Source: 2-02-FULL-46-13 sp036517235 (GTDB lineage Bacteria; Patescibacteriota; Minisyncoccia; Phycocordibacterales; DSPV01). Taken from it: a DNA stretch of 19,495 nt. Made by a program: the position numbers and the translations under genes. The stretch is taken from the NCBI GenBank assembly GCA_036517235.1, contig DATDXL010000076.1, forward strand, positions 1 through 19,495, in the 5' to 3' direction. Positions 6,152-12,009 of the stretch are shown piece after piece. Below the pieces are notes generated by a model. It was not told the DNA's origin. It searched no databases and saw only the letters and a list, made by a program, of their open reading frames with translations. Numbering within the stretch: position 1 is the first letter of the stretch; each line of letters opens with the position of its first letter.

Positions 6152-6585
6152 GTGGCTAGTTCAGGTTTGTGGGTCGCCCTCACAAGGGTACATACTGTCT
6201 CCTTGAGAAATCCCGGAGAAGAATACTCACAGTAATAGTATCCACCCCGACGAGAAGATATCGTCGTGACTTCGTCCCCTTCCGATGGGACGCATACGAT
6301 CCGCGGCTTGAAAAAGTCCTCGGCTGCTTCCTCGCCAAGTGAGCTAAAATCGGCCTGCACCTCTGACAGTCGAGGATCACTGAAAACAAGTACCGCGTCA
6401 GCAATCCGAACGAAATCGCCGATCTCAGACCGATGCGGGTCAAAAGGAAGATTAGGGGTCGCAAAATTGAGAATCGTAAAACCAGCTTTGCGAAGTTCTT
6501 CCTCGAACGCAAGCAACGTATCAGTGTAGCGCTTACGAGCTTCGGGCGCACACGCCTTCATGGAACAATCAACATAGATATTCAT
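6139..6585 (-). CDS. Small Rossmann-like protein, nucleoside 2-deoxyribosyltransferase-like
   Basis: Taking the ATG at 6585 gives 148 residues starting MNIYVDCSMKACAPEARKRY; the open frame reaches 6696 but the extra residues look non-coding. The pattern of a short beta strand then a helix (YTDTLLAFEEELRKAGFTILNF), a middle RSEIGDFVRIADAVLVFSDPRLSEVQADFSSLGEEAAEDFFKPRIVCV, and alternating hydrophobics resembles the nucleoside 2-deoxyribosyltransferase/TIR-like fold, in which an Asp (ADAVLVF) and a Glu in the E-x-G-E stretch serve catalysis. The match is by pattern, so the enzyme name is tentative. It would fit the deoxynucleotide theme of the window. It is a single gene that ends in TGA inside its own terminator loop, and lies between the secreted protein and the rplK operon. 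Confidence 0.6.
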   Translation of the reverse strand: MNIYVDCSMKACAPEARKRYTDTLLAFEEELRKAGFTILNFATPNLPFDPHRSEIGDFVRIADAVLVFSDPRLSEVQADFSSLGEEAAEDFFKPRIVCVPSEGDEVTTISSRRGGYYYCEYSSPGFLKETVCTLVRATHKPELATATG

Positions 6586-6919
6586 AAGATGTACTTTCAA
6601 AGACCACCCTACCACAAGAAAAAGAAAATGGCACCTTCTAGGCTCTAAGCGAGCTCTCCTATTTTTAAACATTGCGCAAGTTGACGAACCGAGCATAGCG
6701 CCGCATCAGCAGATGCGGACACGTGTTTCAAAATAAGAAGACGAGCGGCTATTTCACATCGATTCCTTACAGGAACAGTAGTCACAAATATTTTTCTGCT
6801 GAAAAATTTTGCGACCCCGTCTCGCACCGTCGTGCTACGACCTTGAAATGCTCCACGTAATCACATTTCAACCTTTTGGCTTTTTTAGAATGTCATTCGA
6901 CAAAATATCTCAAAAGGTC
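6586..6919. other. Intergenic stretch without a supported gene
   Basis: No convincing coding frame, tRNA or rRNA was found. It contains a tight hairpin CCGCATC-AGCA-GATGCGG near 6701-6718 without a T-tract. rplA, which often follows rplK, is absent. The weak minus frame 6645-6827 has no ribosome site and no family-like content. Confidence 0.5.
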
Positions 6920-6948
6920 GATCGATGTTGCATTACTTCACATCGATC
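6920..6948 (-). terminator. Probable terminator of the secE-nusG-rplK operon
   Basis: GATCGATGT (minus strand, within the last rplK codons) pairs perfectly over 9 bp with ACATCGATC after an 11-nt loop holding the TAA stop; GACCTTTTGA follows. The T-tract is short, so termination may be partial. Confidence 0.5.
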
Positions 6949-7355
6949 CCCATGCTTCGGGCCGAACCTTCGATTATCTTCATTGCCGCAGTTACATCAT
7001 TGGCGCTCAAATCCTTAAGTTTCTTCTCCGCAATCTGCTTTATCTGCGCGCGTGTCACGCTTCCCGCTTTGGCTTGAGCGCTCTTGCCAGAACCTTTCTC
7101 AATGCCAGCCGCTTTTAGAAGCAGGTGTGCCGCAGGAGGGCTCTTGAAACGCAATGTGAAGGTTCTGTCTTCATACACCGTGATGACCACAGGAACGAGC
7201 TCGCCACGCATCTCTTTTGTACCCTCATTGAAACGAGTCACAAATTCTCCGATGTTGACCTTTGCTTGGCCGAGTGCAGGCCCAATAGGAGGAGCAGGAT
7301 TCGCCTTCCCCCCTTCAATCGCCAGTTTTAGCCTTCGCATTACTTTCTTTGCCAT
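6933..7355 (-). CDS. rplK: 50S ribosomal protein L11
   Basis: The 140-residue protein is full length for L11. The N-terminal domain KLAIEGGKANPAPPIGPALGQAKVNIGEFVTRFNE holds the proline-rich hinge region. The C-terminal rRNA-binding domain includes SPPAAHLLLKAAGIEKGSGK, and the protein ends DVTAAMKIIEGSARSMGIDVK. L11 binds the GTPase-associated centre of 23S rRNA and takes part in factor binding. It lies 18 bp after nusG on the same strand, the standard secE-nusG-rplK order. The usual next gene, rplA, is not found downstream; a hairpin and non-coding DNA follow instead. Confidence 0.98.
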   Translation of the reverse strand: MAKKVMRRLKLAIEGGKANPAPPIGPALGQAKVNIGEFVTRFNEGTKEMRGELVPVVITVYEDRTFTLRFKSPPAAHLLLKAAGIEKGSGKSAQAKAGSVTRAQIKQIAEKKLKDLSANDVTAAMKIIEGSARSMGIDVK

Positions 7356-7373
7356 AATAGTTCGTACTCTATC

Positions 7374-7919
7374 TTAAAGTTTCTTTACCTGCAAATAATC
7401 GAGCTCAACGGGTGTTTCTCTGCCGAACATGGAAACAAGCACCTTGACCTTGCCGCGTTCCTCATCTACCTCGCCCACCTTTCCTTCAAAATCCTTGAAT
7501 GGACCGTCGGCGATAATGACTGCATCATCAATAGAGAGGTCAATGGTGTGCTTGACGGTATCAGATTCCATTCTCTTGAAGAGCGCGTCCACCTCAGATT
7601 TATTCAAGGGTACCGGGTAAATGCCAGAACCAACGAACCCTGTCACACGCGGCGTATTTCTCACCACGTACCATGAGTCATCGGTTACCACCATATCCAC
7701 CAAGATATAGCCGGGATAGATCTTCTCTTGTTCCTCGACGCGCTTGTTGCCTTTCACTTTTATCTTTTTCTCCGTGGGAACCACAACACTGAAAATCTTC
7801 CCTTCCATGCCTAGGCTTTCGATACGTTGTTTGAGGTTGCGTGCGACAGCATTCTCATATCCAGCGTACGTGTGAATCGCATACCAATTTCTCTGTTGCT
7901 CTAGTTTTTGTTTTGACAT
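7374..7919 (-). CDS. nusG: Transcription termination/antitermination factor NusG
   Basis: The 181-residue protein has the NGN domain (WYAIHTYAGYENAVARNLKQRIESLGM ... IYPGYILVDMVVTDDSWYVVRNTPRVTGFVG) and the C-terminal KOW domain (ADGPFKDFEGKVGEVDEERGKVKVLVSMFGRETPVELDYLQVKKL). NusG binds the RNA polymerase clamp to promote processive elongation and links to Rho or ribosomal S10 through the KOW domain. Length is the usual size. It follows secE after an unusually long 113-bp gap whose sequence is nearly duplicated before dcd, so it may have its own promoter or translational signal. Confidence 0.98.
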   Translation of the reverse strand: MSKQKLEQQRNWYAIHTYAGYENAVARNLKQRIESLGMEGKIFSVVVPTEKKIKVKGNKRVEEQEKIYPGYILVDMVVTDDSWYVVRNTPRVTGFVGSGIYPVPLNKSEVDALFKRMESDTVKHTIDLSIDDAVIIADGPFKDFEGKVGEVDEERGKVKVLVSMFGRETPVELDYLQVKKL

Positions 7920-8032
7920 TTACCCGTCTAAATTTAATACCGAATAATGTTCTTTCTTTGAAAGAATTCTGTGACCCCTGCCTCCGTATTTGTAATTTTA
8001 TCAAGACAAGCCATAAATTTTTGTGGGTAGGT
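7920..8032 (-). promoter_or_regulatory. Duplicated leader/promoter region before nusG
   Basis: Second copy of the region described at 3244-3356, also 113 bp and directly against the start codon. The 20-nt block TTATTCGGTATTAAATTTAG is identical in both, and GGGTAA precedes both ATGs. The place of TATAAT in the dcd copy is TAAAAT here, so promoter strength would differ. Confidence 0.65.
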
Positions 8033-8215
8033 TTACTGAACGAGGGTCTCAAGACCAAGTGTAAAAAGATAATCGAATACGCCGAGGTACAGAGCGAATG
8101 CAATAGTAATACCAATTACAATCGCAGTGAATGCGATCGATTGTTTGCGTGTCGGCCAATTAACATGCTTCATTTCGGCCTTTGTTTCTTTGAGATAGTC
8201 TGTGGCTTTTGTCAT
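8033..8215 (-). CDS. secE: Protein translocase subunit SecE
   Basis: The 60-residue protein has the short single-span SecE form: an amphipathic helix ATDYLKETKAEMKHVNWPTRKQ with the conserved NWPTR motif, then one transmembrane helix (AFTAIVIGITIAFALYLGVFDYLF). SecE clamps SecY in the translocon. Its place directly before nusG and rplK supports the call. It appears to be the first gene of this operon, with a leader of roughly 140 nt. Confidence 0.95.
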   Translation of the reverse strand: MTKATDYLKETKAEMKHVNWPTRKQSIAFTAIVIGITIAFALYLGVFDYLFTLGLETLVQ

Positions 8216-8361
8216 GGTGTTTGTTTCTATTTGCTTTTCTTACCCTAGCACCAGAAGGTCATACGAGCTCGCCCTGGGACTGGTGCTGGGTTAAGGAATA
8301 GTCGCGTTGCTCCTTAATTTCCTTAAAAAAACCGCCCTTGGGGGCTTGGCTTATAGGGATT
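8216..8361 (-). other. secE-nusG-rplK leader with stacked hairpins
   Basis: Between the promoter at 8362-8390 and secE the minus strand shows three inverted repeats: GCCC-CCAA-GGGC followed by GGTTTTTTT; TTAAGGA paired with TCCTTAA across 13 nt; and AGCACCAG paired with CTGGTGCT across about 25 nt. The first looks like an early terminator, so this leader could hold an attenuator. Ribosomal operons are often controlled this way, but no known leader motif is recognised. No gene is seen in 8216-8542. Confidence 0.45.
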
Positions 8362-8390
8362 ATGATATTCTCCTTTCTTAAAAAAGTCAA
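8362..8390 (-). promoter_or_regulatory. Promoter of the secE-nusG-rplK operon
   Basis: The minus strand reads TTGACT (8390-8385), a 17-bp spacer, then TATCAT (8367-8362): a good sigma70-type match with ideal spacing. Confidence 0.7.
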
Positions 8391-8400
8391 CAGGAATCGA

Positions 8401-8433
8401 AACCCCCTTGCCTATGGCATAGACAAGGGGGTT
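8401..8433. terminator. Strong GC-rich hairpin after the SIMPL gene
   Basis: AACCCCCTTG pairs perfectly over 10 bp with CAAGGGGGTT around a 13-nt loop. The flanking T-tract is short on the minus strand (GGGGGTTT) and longer on the plus strand. Its place, 110 bp past the SIMPL stop and just before the secE promoter, suits termination of the SIMPL transcript. Confidence 0.65.
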
Positions 8434-8542
8434 TTCTCTCCAGGGAGGAAAGAAATGTCTACAAGAGACAAGTAACTGTAGACACAGAAAGATCGGAACA
8501 ATTTGACTTTAGTTTACCAAACTATGAGCCAAAATCAAACCT

Positions 8543-9361
8543 CTACCGTATCTCGTACGTAATGGTTACATTCGAGATAAATTGATTCTCACCAGTAGGG
8601 ATTTCCCCTGCCAATGGAGCGCTTTCAGCTACCGCACCACCCATGCCATACGCCATACCTTTATTGTAGTAGATCGGGTAGTTCCCTCCCTCAGAGTAAT
8701 TGACGATGCGAACTAACCGTACGCCGAGGTCTTTCGCGAGCTGTTTGGCTTTGGCTTGCGCATCGGAAATAGCCTTCTGACGGGCTTCTCGGAGAATACC
8801 TTCCTCTTCATCTACCGTGAAGTTAAGACCGCTGATCTCCGTCGCTCCGAGCTCGCCCACGCCGGAAACCAGTTTCCCCGCATCGGCAAGCTTCCTAACC
8901 TTTACCTCGATCATCTGACTCACCTCGTACCCCGCAAGATTGCGGCTTCCGTCCGAAGGAGGACAGTACGTCGGAGAACAAACAATGCTCTTATATTCAT
9001 ATCGAGGATAAACGTTATAACCAAGCGTACGAATGTCTTTCTCTGCCACACCCGATTTCTTGAGATAGGCAAGGATGTCGGAAATGCTACCGTTAACCGT
9101 CTCTTGTGCCTTGGATACGATGAGATTCTCGTCACGCACTGTGAACGTGAACGTAGCCACATCAGGCGCTTGAAACACTTCACCCTTCCCGCTAACACTG
9201 ATCGTATTCATCGCCGGGACGTCTCTGCCTATGTAGGCGAGACTTTTGAGCTCTTTTATCGACAGGACTGCAAGAAAAATCGCGAGAAGCACGCCGATAG
9301 CAAAAAGGATCTTGCCATACTTCTGCACTATCACTGACCCTGAACCATTCATGTTTTCCAT
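8543..9361 (-). CDS. SIMPL-domain (DUF541) membrane-anchored protein
   Basis: The 272-residue protein starts with a short cytoplasmic tail and one transmembrane helix (residues about 16-33, ILFAIGVLLAIFLAVLSI). It is followed by an exported SIMPL domain: ISVSGKGEVFQAPDVATFTFTVRDE, KDIRTLGYNVYPRYEY, LAGYEVSQMIEVKVRKL, a long helix EARQKAISDAQAKAKQLAKDLGVRLVRIVNYSEGG, and the closing strand ISNVTITYEIR. SIMPL proteins are widespread envelope proteins of poorly known role. Two cysteines (IVCSPTYCPP) lie in an exported loop and could form a disulfide, consistent with the VKOR-DsbA system in this window. Either ATG 9361 or ATG 9352 may be the start. It is 38 bp downstream of folD on the same strand. 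Confidence 0.88.
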   Translation of the reverse strand: MENMNGSGSVIVQKYGKILFAIGVLLAIFLAVLSIKELKSLAYIGRDVPAMNTISVSGKGEVFQAPDVATFTFTVRDENLIVSKAQETVNGSISDILAYLKKSGVAEKDIRTLGYNVYPRYEYKSIVCSPTYCPPSDGSRNLAGYEVSQMIEVKVRKLADAGKLVSGVGELGATEISGLNFTVDEEEGILREARQKAISDAQAKAKQLAKDLGVRLVRIVNYSEGGNYPIYYNKGMAYGMGGAVAESAPLAGEIPTGENQFISNVTITYEIR

Positions 9362-9399
9362 ACTTGAAAAATAATTGCTGCTAATAATTGATAACCGAT

Positions 9400-10275
9400 T
9401 CAGTGTGAAGCTCGAGACTGACGTCCCGCCGCTTCAAGCACATTCTCAAAAAGCGAGAGAACAGTCATCGGCCCTACCCCTCCGGGCACCGGCGAAACCG
9501 CGCTCACGATTCCTTGTACCGCATCAAAATCGACATCGCCGACGAGTTTGGGAGCCGCTATCTCCTCCGCAAGATGTTCGCCGTCTTCGAGATTTATACC
9601 GACGTCAACGACGATCTGACCCTTCGAAACATGCTCCTTCCCAATAAGACGCTTGATTCCCACAGCTATTACAAGGATCTCCGCTTCCTTTGTAATAGCT
9701 CCCAAATCACGCGTAAAACTATGGCAGATCGTAACAGTCGCATTCCTATTGAGAAAAGAGAGGGCTGTCGGCTTGCCCACCAAAAGCGACCTTCCTACGA
9801 TGACCACGCGCTTCCCTTCAAGGGGAACGCTGTAAAAATCAAGAAGCGAAATAATGCCGCGGGCGGTCGCAGGAACAAAACCAGAGCGGTTATTCTCCAA
9901 CAGAAGTTTAAGATTGTATGCCGTCAGTCCATCGACATCTTTAGCAGGCGCAATAGCTTCAACCAGAGGTCGGTGGTCAATACCCCGCGGCGTCGGCAAC
10001 TGCATGATAATGCCATTTATAGACGGGTCAGCATTGAGTCGCTCGATATCAGCATGGATCTCAACAGGAGATATGTCTCCCGAAAATGTCACCAGTTCAA
10101 CCTCCACACCGACAGTCTCAGCAAATTTCTGCTTCGCTTTCACATACGCATGTGAACGGCCTGAGGTGCCGATCTGTATGATGGCGAGTCGAGGGGTAAA
10201 GCCCAAGGCCCGAATCTGACGCTTAAGTTCAGAAACGCGGCTATCCCGCACGATTTTTCCATCGAGTAACAACAT
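9400..10275 (-). CDS. folD: Bifunctional methylene-THF dehydrogenase / methenyl-THF cyclohydrolase
   Basis: From the ATG at 10275 (MLLLDGKIVRDSRV) the protein has 291 residues, normal for FolD; the open frame runs to 10302 but the extra residues are not family-like. Catalytic YVKAK lies in RSHAYVKAKQKFAE. The substrate region IIMQLPTPRGID and DVDGLTAYNL, the NADP-binding VVIVGRSLLVGKPTAL and the C-terminal VSPVPGGVGPMTVLSLFENVL are all present. FolD interconverts 5,10-methylene-THF and 10-formyl-THF, linking GlyA/ThyA chemistry to purine and fMet-tRNA synthesis. A TATAAT lies about 12 nt before the ATG, so the transcript may be nearly leaderless. The stop is TGA, which argues against a UGA-glycine code in this genome. 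Confidence 0.97.
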   Translation of the reverse strand: MLLLDGKIVRDSRVSELKRQIRALGFTPRLAIIQIGTSGRSHAYVKAKQKFAETVGVEVELVTFSGDISPVEIHADIERLNADPSINGIIMQLPTPRGIDHRPLVEAIAPAKDVDGLTAYNLKLLLENNRSGFVPATARGIISLLDFYSVPLEGKRVVIVGRSLLVGKPTALSFLNRNATVTICHSFTRDLGAITKEAEILVIAVGIKRLIGKEHVSKGQIVVDVGINLEDGEHLAEEIAAPKLVGDVDFDAVQGIVSAVSPVPGGVGPMTVLSLFENVLEAAGRQSRASH

Positions 10276-10301
10276 GGTGTACCATGGATTATAACATTGC
10301 A

Positions 10302-11309
10302 CTACTGAAATCGCAGTACTGCCTTTCTTACTTCTTCAGCAATCTTCTTTCCGCTACAGTGTGAAAGCAGACCAAGATAGGAAGAAAGATTCTTCTCATT
10401 CACCCGCCGCAACATCCGATGTTTCGTTTTCATTCGCAACACTATTCGGTGCGGTAGAACGACATAACCGAGAAAGTCCACTCCTTGAGAGATCTTTCTG
10501 ATCTCGATCTTTTGAGGGTGTAGCACAAGGGCCAGCTTAGATTCAAGAAACGAAGCGATGCGGAGGACAAGTGTCTGCAATTCCCCTTCATCCCTGCCAA
10601 GAATAACAAAATCATCACAGTAGCGGATATAGTATTTCTGTTTGGGTCCGTGCTTTATGAATTGGTCAAGCTCGTTGAGATAGATGTTGGAAAACAGCTG
10701 GCTTGTTACATTGCCAAGCGGTAAACCTTTCCCAGGAGTGGTTTCAAACGAACGGACGACCTTTTCAATAAGTTCTAGTAAATCCTCATCATGTATTCTC
10801 CTACGAATAAGTCTCAAAAGAACATCGTGATGGATAGAATCAAAAAACTTACGGATATCGCACTTCAGTACATAGCCACGGTGGCTGAAATTACATGTAA
10901 CCTTTCGTGCAAACGCTTCAAGTCGAAAAACAGCCGCATGAGTTCCCTTTTCTCCGCGTGAAGAATAAGAATCATGTATGAAAGAAGTATCAAATACGGG
11001 ATACAATTTCCTATACAAGGCCTGAAAGAACACACGATTACCAACGCTTGCCTTGTGAATTCGTCGCAGTTTGGGATCACGGACGAAAAAAGATACATAG
11101 GGCTCGGGCTTCCATATCCTTTGTGTTACCATCTCATGGAGAGCAAAAAGATTGTCCTCAAGCATGAGCTCAAATGCCGCAACGTCTACTTTTTTCCGTT
11201 TTCCTCTAGAAAACTCTTGCCACGCGTTAAAAAGATTCGGAAGCGAAATTACATCACAAAAATTCAAACTATGATTACCCCCCCCAGCGATACTCTGCCG
11301 ATTATCCAT
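10302..11309 (-). CDS. DGR reverse transcriptase
   Basis: The 335-residue RT has the full palm: an N-terminal LFNAWQEFSRGKRKKVDVAAFE..LEDNLFALHE block typical of DGR RTs, FFVRDPKLRRIHKASVGNRV, DSYSSRGEKGTHAAV, the first catalytic aspartate D151 in LKCDIRKFFDSIHH, motif 4 GKGLPLGNVTSQLFSNIYLNELDQF (residues about 193-217; LGNxTSQ is the DGR variant of the QGxxxSP found in other RTs), the active site YCDD at 230-233, and DFLGYVVLPHRIVLRMKTKHRMLRR. Most DGR RTs have YADD; cysteine at the second position is uncommon. It copies TR RNA with errors at adenines, working with Avd. The stop is 26 bp before the folD ATG. Its first 39 bp overlap the avd start on the other strand, and a run of eight Gs lies there (near 11279-11286). 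Confidence 0.95.
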   Translation of the reverse strand: MDNRQSIAGGGNHSLNFCDVISLPNLFNAWQEFSRGKRKKVDVAAFELMLEDNLFALHEMVTQRIWKPEPYVSFFVRDPKLRRIHKASVGNRVFFQALYRKLYPVFDTSFIHDSYSSRGEKGTHAAVFRLEAFARKVTCNFSHRGYVLKCDIRKFFDSIHHDVLLRLIRRRIHDEDLLELIEKVVRSFETTPGKGLPLGNVTSQLFSNIYLNELDQFIKHGPKQKYYIRYCDDFVILGRDEGELQTLVLRIASFLESKLALVLHPQKIEIRKISQGVDFLGYVVLPHRIVLRMKTKHRMLRRVNEKNLSSYLGLLSHCSGKKIAEEVRKAVLRFQ

Positions 11310-11642
11310 TGCCTAAGGATACTGCATAAAGATATCTACGTCATTGGGAAGACTTTGCCGAAATCCCAGAAGTTAGGTATTCACGCGTTCATTGAGAAAA
11401 CCATCCTCATGGCGATGAGACTCGCTATTCAAGCGGCATTTGAGAAAAGAGGTTACAAACAAGTTACGGTCGAGAAACTCCGAATAGAAACCGAGATACT
11501 CAAACATCTGATCCGAACAGAATGGGAATGTGCTGTGATAAAAGAGAAAACTTTTATCCACCTTGCAAAACAGCTCGTGGAAATCGGAAAAATGACCAAT
11601 GGCTGGATTTCCTTTCTTTCAAAAACACAAAAGGAGCCGTAG
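11271..11642 (+). CDS. avd: DGR accessory variability determinant (four-helix bundle, bAvd-like)
   Basis: The 123-residue protein starts at ATG 11271 (MITPPSDTLPIIHCLRILHKDIYVIGKTLPKS). It shows four helical blocks: LHKDIYVIGKTL; IHAFIEKTILMAMRLAIQAAFE; VEKLRIETEILKHLIRTEWE; and KTFIHLAKQLVEIGKMTNGWISFL. The closing (E)IGKMxNGWI matches the EIGRMLGGWI style of bAvd/four-helix-bundle proteins. Avd forms a positively charged pentamer that binds the RT and TR RNA and is needed for mutagenic homing in studied DGRs. The open frame extends upstream to 10974, but that stretch is only the antisense of the RT. Unusually, the gene is on the strand opposite to RT, TR and target, and its 5' end overlaps the RT 5' end by 39 bp. 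The TAG stop lies in the loop of the TR-RNA terminator. No good Shine-Dalgarno is seen. Confidence 0.88.
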   Translation: MITPPSDTLPIIHCLRILHKDIYVIGKTLPKSQKLGIHAFIEKTILMAMRLAIQAAFEKRGYKQVTVEKLRIETEILKHLIRTEWECAVIKEKTFIHLAKQLVEIGKMTNGWISFLSKTQKEP

Positions 11643-11649
11643 CGGCTCC
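11621..11649 (-). terminator. Intrinsic terminator at the 3' end of the TR RNA
   Basis: On the minus strand GGAGCCG-CTA-CGGCTCC (perfect 7-bp stem) is followed by TTTTGTGTTTTT. It lies 16 nt past the TR 3' boundary, so the template RNA should end here and not run into the RT gene. The loop, read on the plus strand, is the avd stop codon TAG. Confidence 0.8.
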
Positions 11650-11664
11650 CTCGGTGAGAAATTT

Positions 11665-11772
11665 CCTCACGGAACCCGTAGTTGTCATTCTCGTAGTCCG
11701 AGTCGTCGTAGTTGAAGTAAACCTTGCTGTTGTTCGGGTTGTAGTAGCCGTACGCGACGTTGTCGCCCGAGA
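11665..11772 (-). ncRNA. DGR template repeat (TR)
   Basis: This 108-bp segment aligns without gaps to the VR at 12051-12158 (constant offset 386). By eye there are 15 differences. Thirteen are at adenines of the coding (minus) strand: 11679, 11683, 11688, 11712, 11713, 11728, 11730, 11733, 11739, 11740, 11745, 11751 and 11761. Two are not: 11695 and 11707. In the VR frame the TR contains seven AAC/AAT codons and several TAC codons; AAY codons can be randomised widely without making stops. The first 14 nt (cctcacggaacccg) are identical in both and correspond to the IMH side. Upstream of the TR (11773-11940) I see TATACT and TTATAC hexamers but no clear -35, so the RNA start is not placed. Confidence 0.93.
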
Positions 11773-11947
11773 ATCCGTGTAGTACCCCCTTTCGTCCGTA
11801 TCACCGAATATCGTTTGCACCATATTCTGGGTTATGCATTCCGAGTATAGTCGTCATCGTATAAAAGGAGGCACGCAATTTCTTTGTTAAGGTAAATTGT
11901 TATCCGCAGTGTGCGAACCAATTTTACAACCTCCACGTAAGTCTAAC

Positions 11948-11980
11948 AAAAAAAACAGCACCGGTCGAAACCAGTGCTGT
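11948..11980 (-). terminator. Intrinsic terminator of the target-protein gene
   Basis: ACAGCACTGG-TTTCGA-CCGGTGCTGT (10 bp, one wobble) is followed by eight Ts on the minus strand. It lies 30 bp beyond the stop of the variable protein and separates its mRNA from the TR transcript. Confidence 0.92.
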
Positions 11981-12009
11981 TGTGTAGTCCGCACAAAACG
12001 GAGCAAGTG

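Noticed and set aside
6750..6767. Duplicate of the rplK 3' end (GIDVK-stop reading)
   Set aside because: Only five codons match with changes, and a stop directly precedes them; chance is likely.
8227..8300. tRNA gene upstream of secE (commonly tRNA-Trp)
   Set aside because: The 8-bp inverted repeat there has no T-loop GGTTCRA or anticodon arm.
9514..10155. 213-residue plus-strand frame
   Set aside because: It is the complement of folD, whose protein is clearly conserved.
10974..11270. N-terminal extension of Avd
   Set aside because: It is the antisense of conserved RT coding sequence; the Avd family N terminus matches the ATG at 11271.
11554..11823. Thr/Arg-rich reading frame across the TR
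   Set aside because: It is out of frame with the VR, low in complexity, and covers a TR and a terminator; TR is non-coding.
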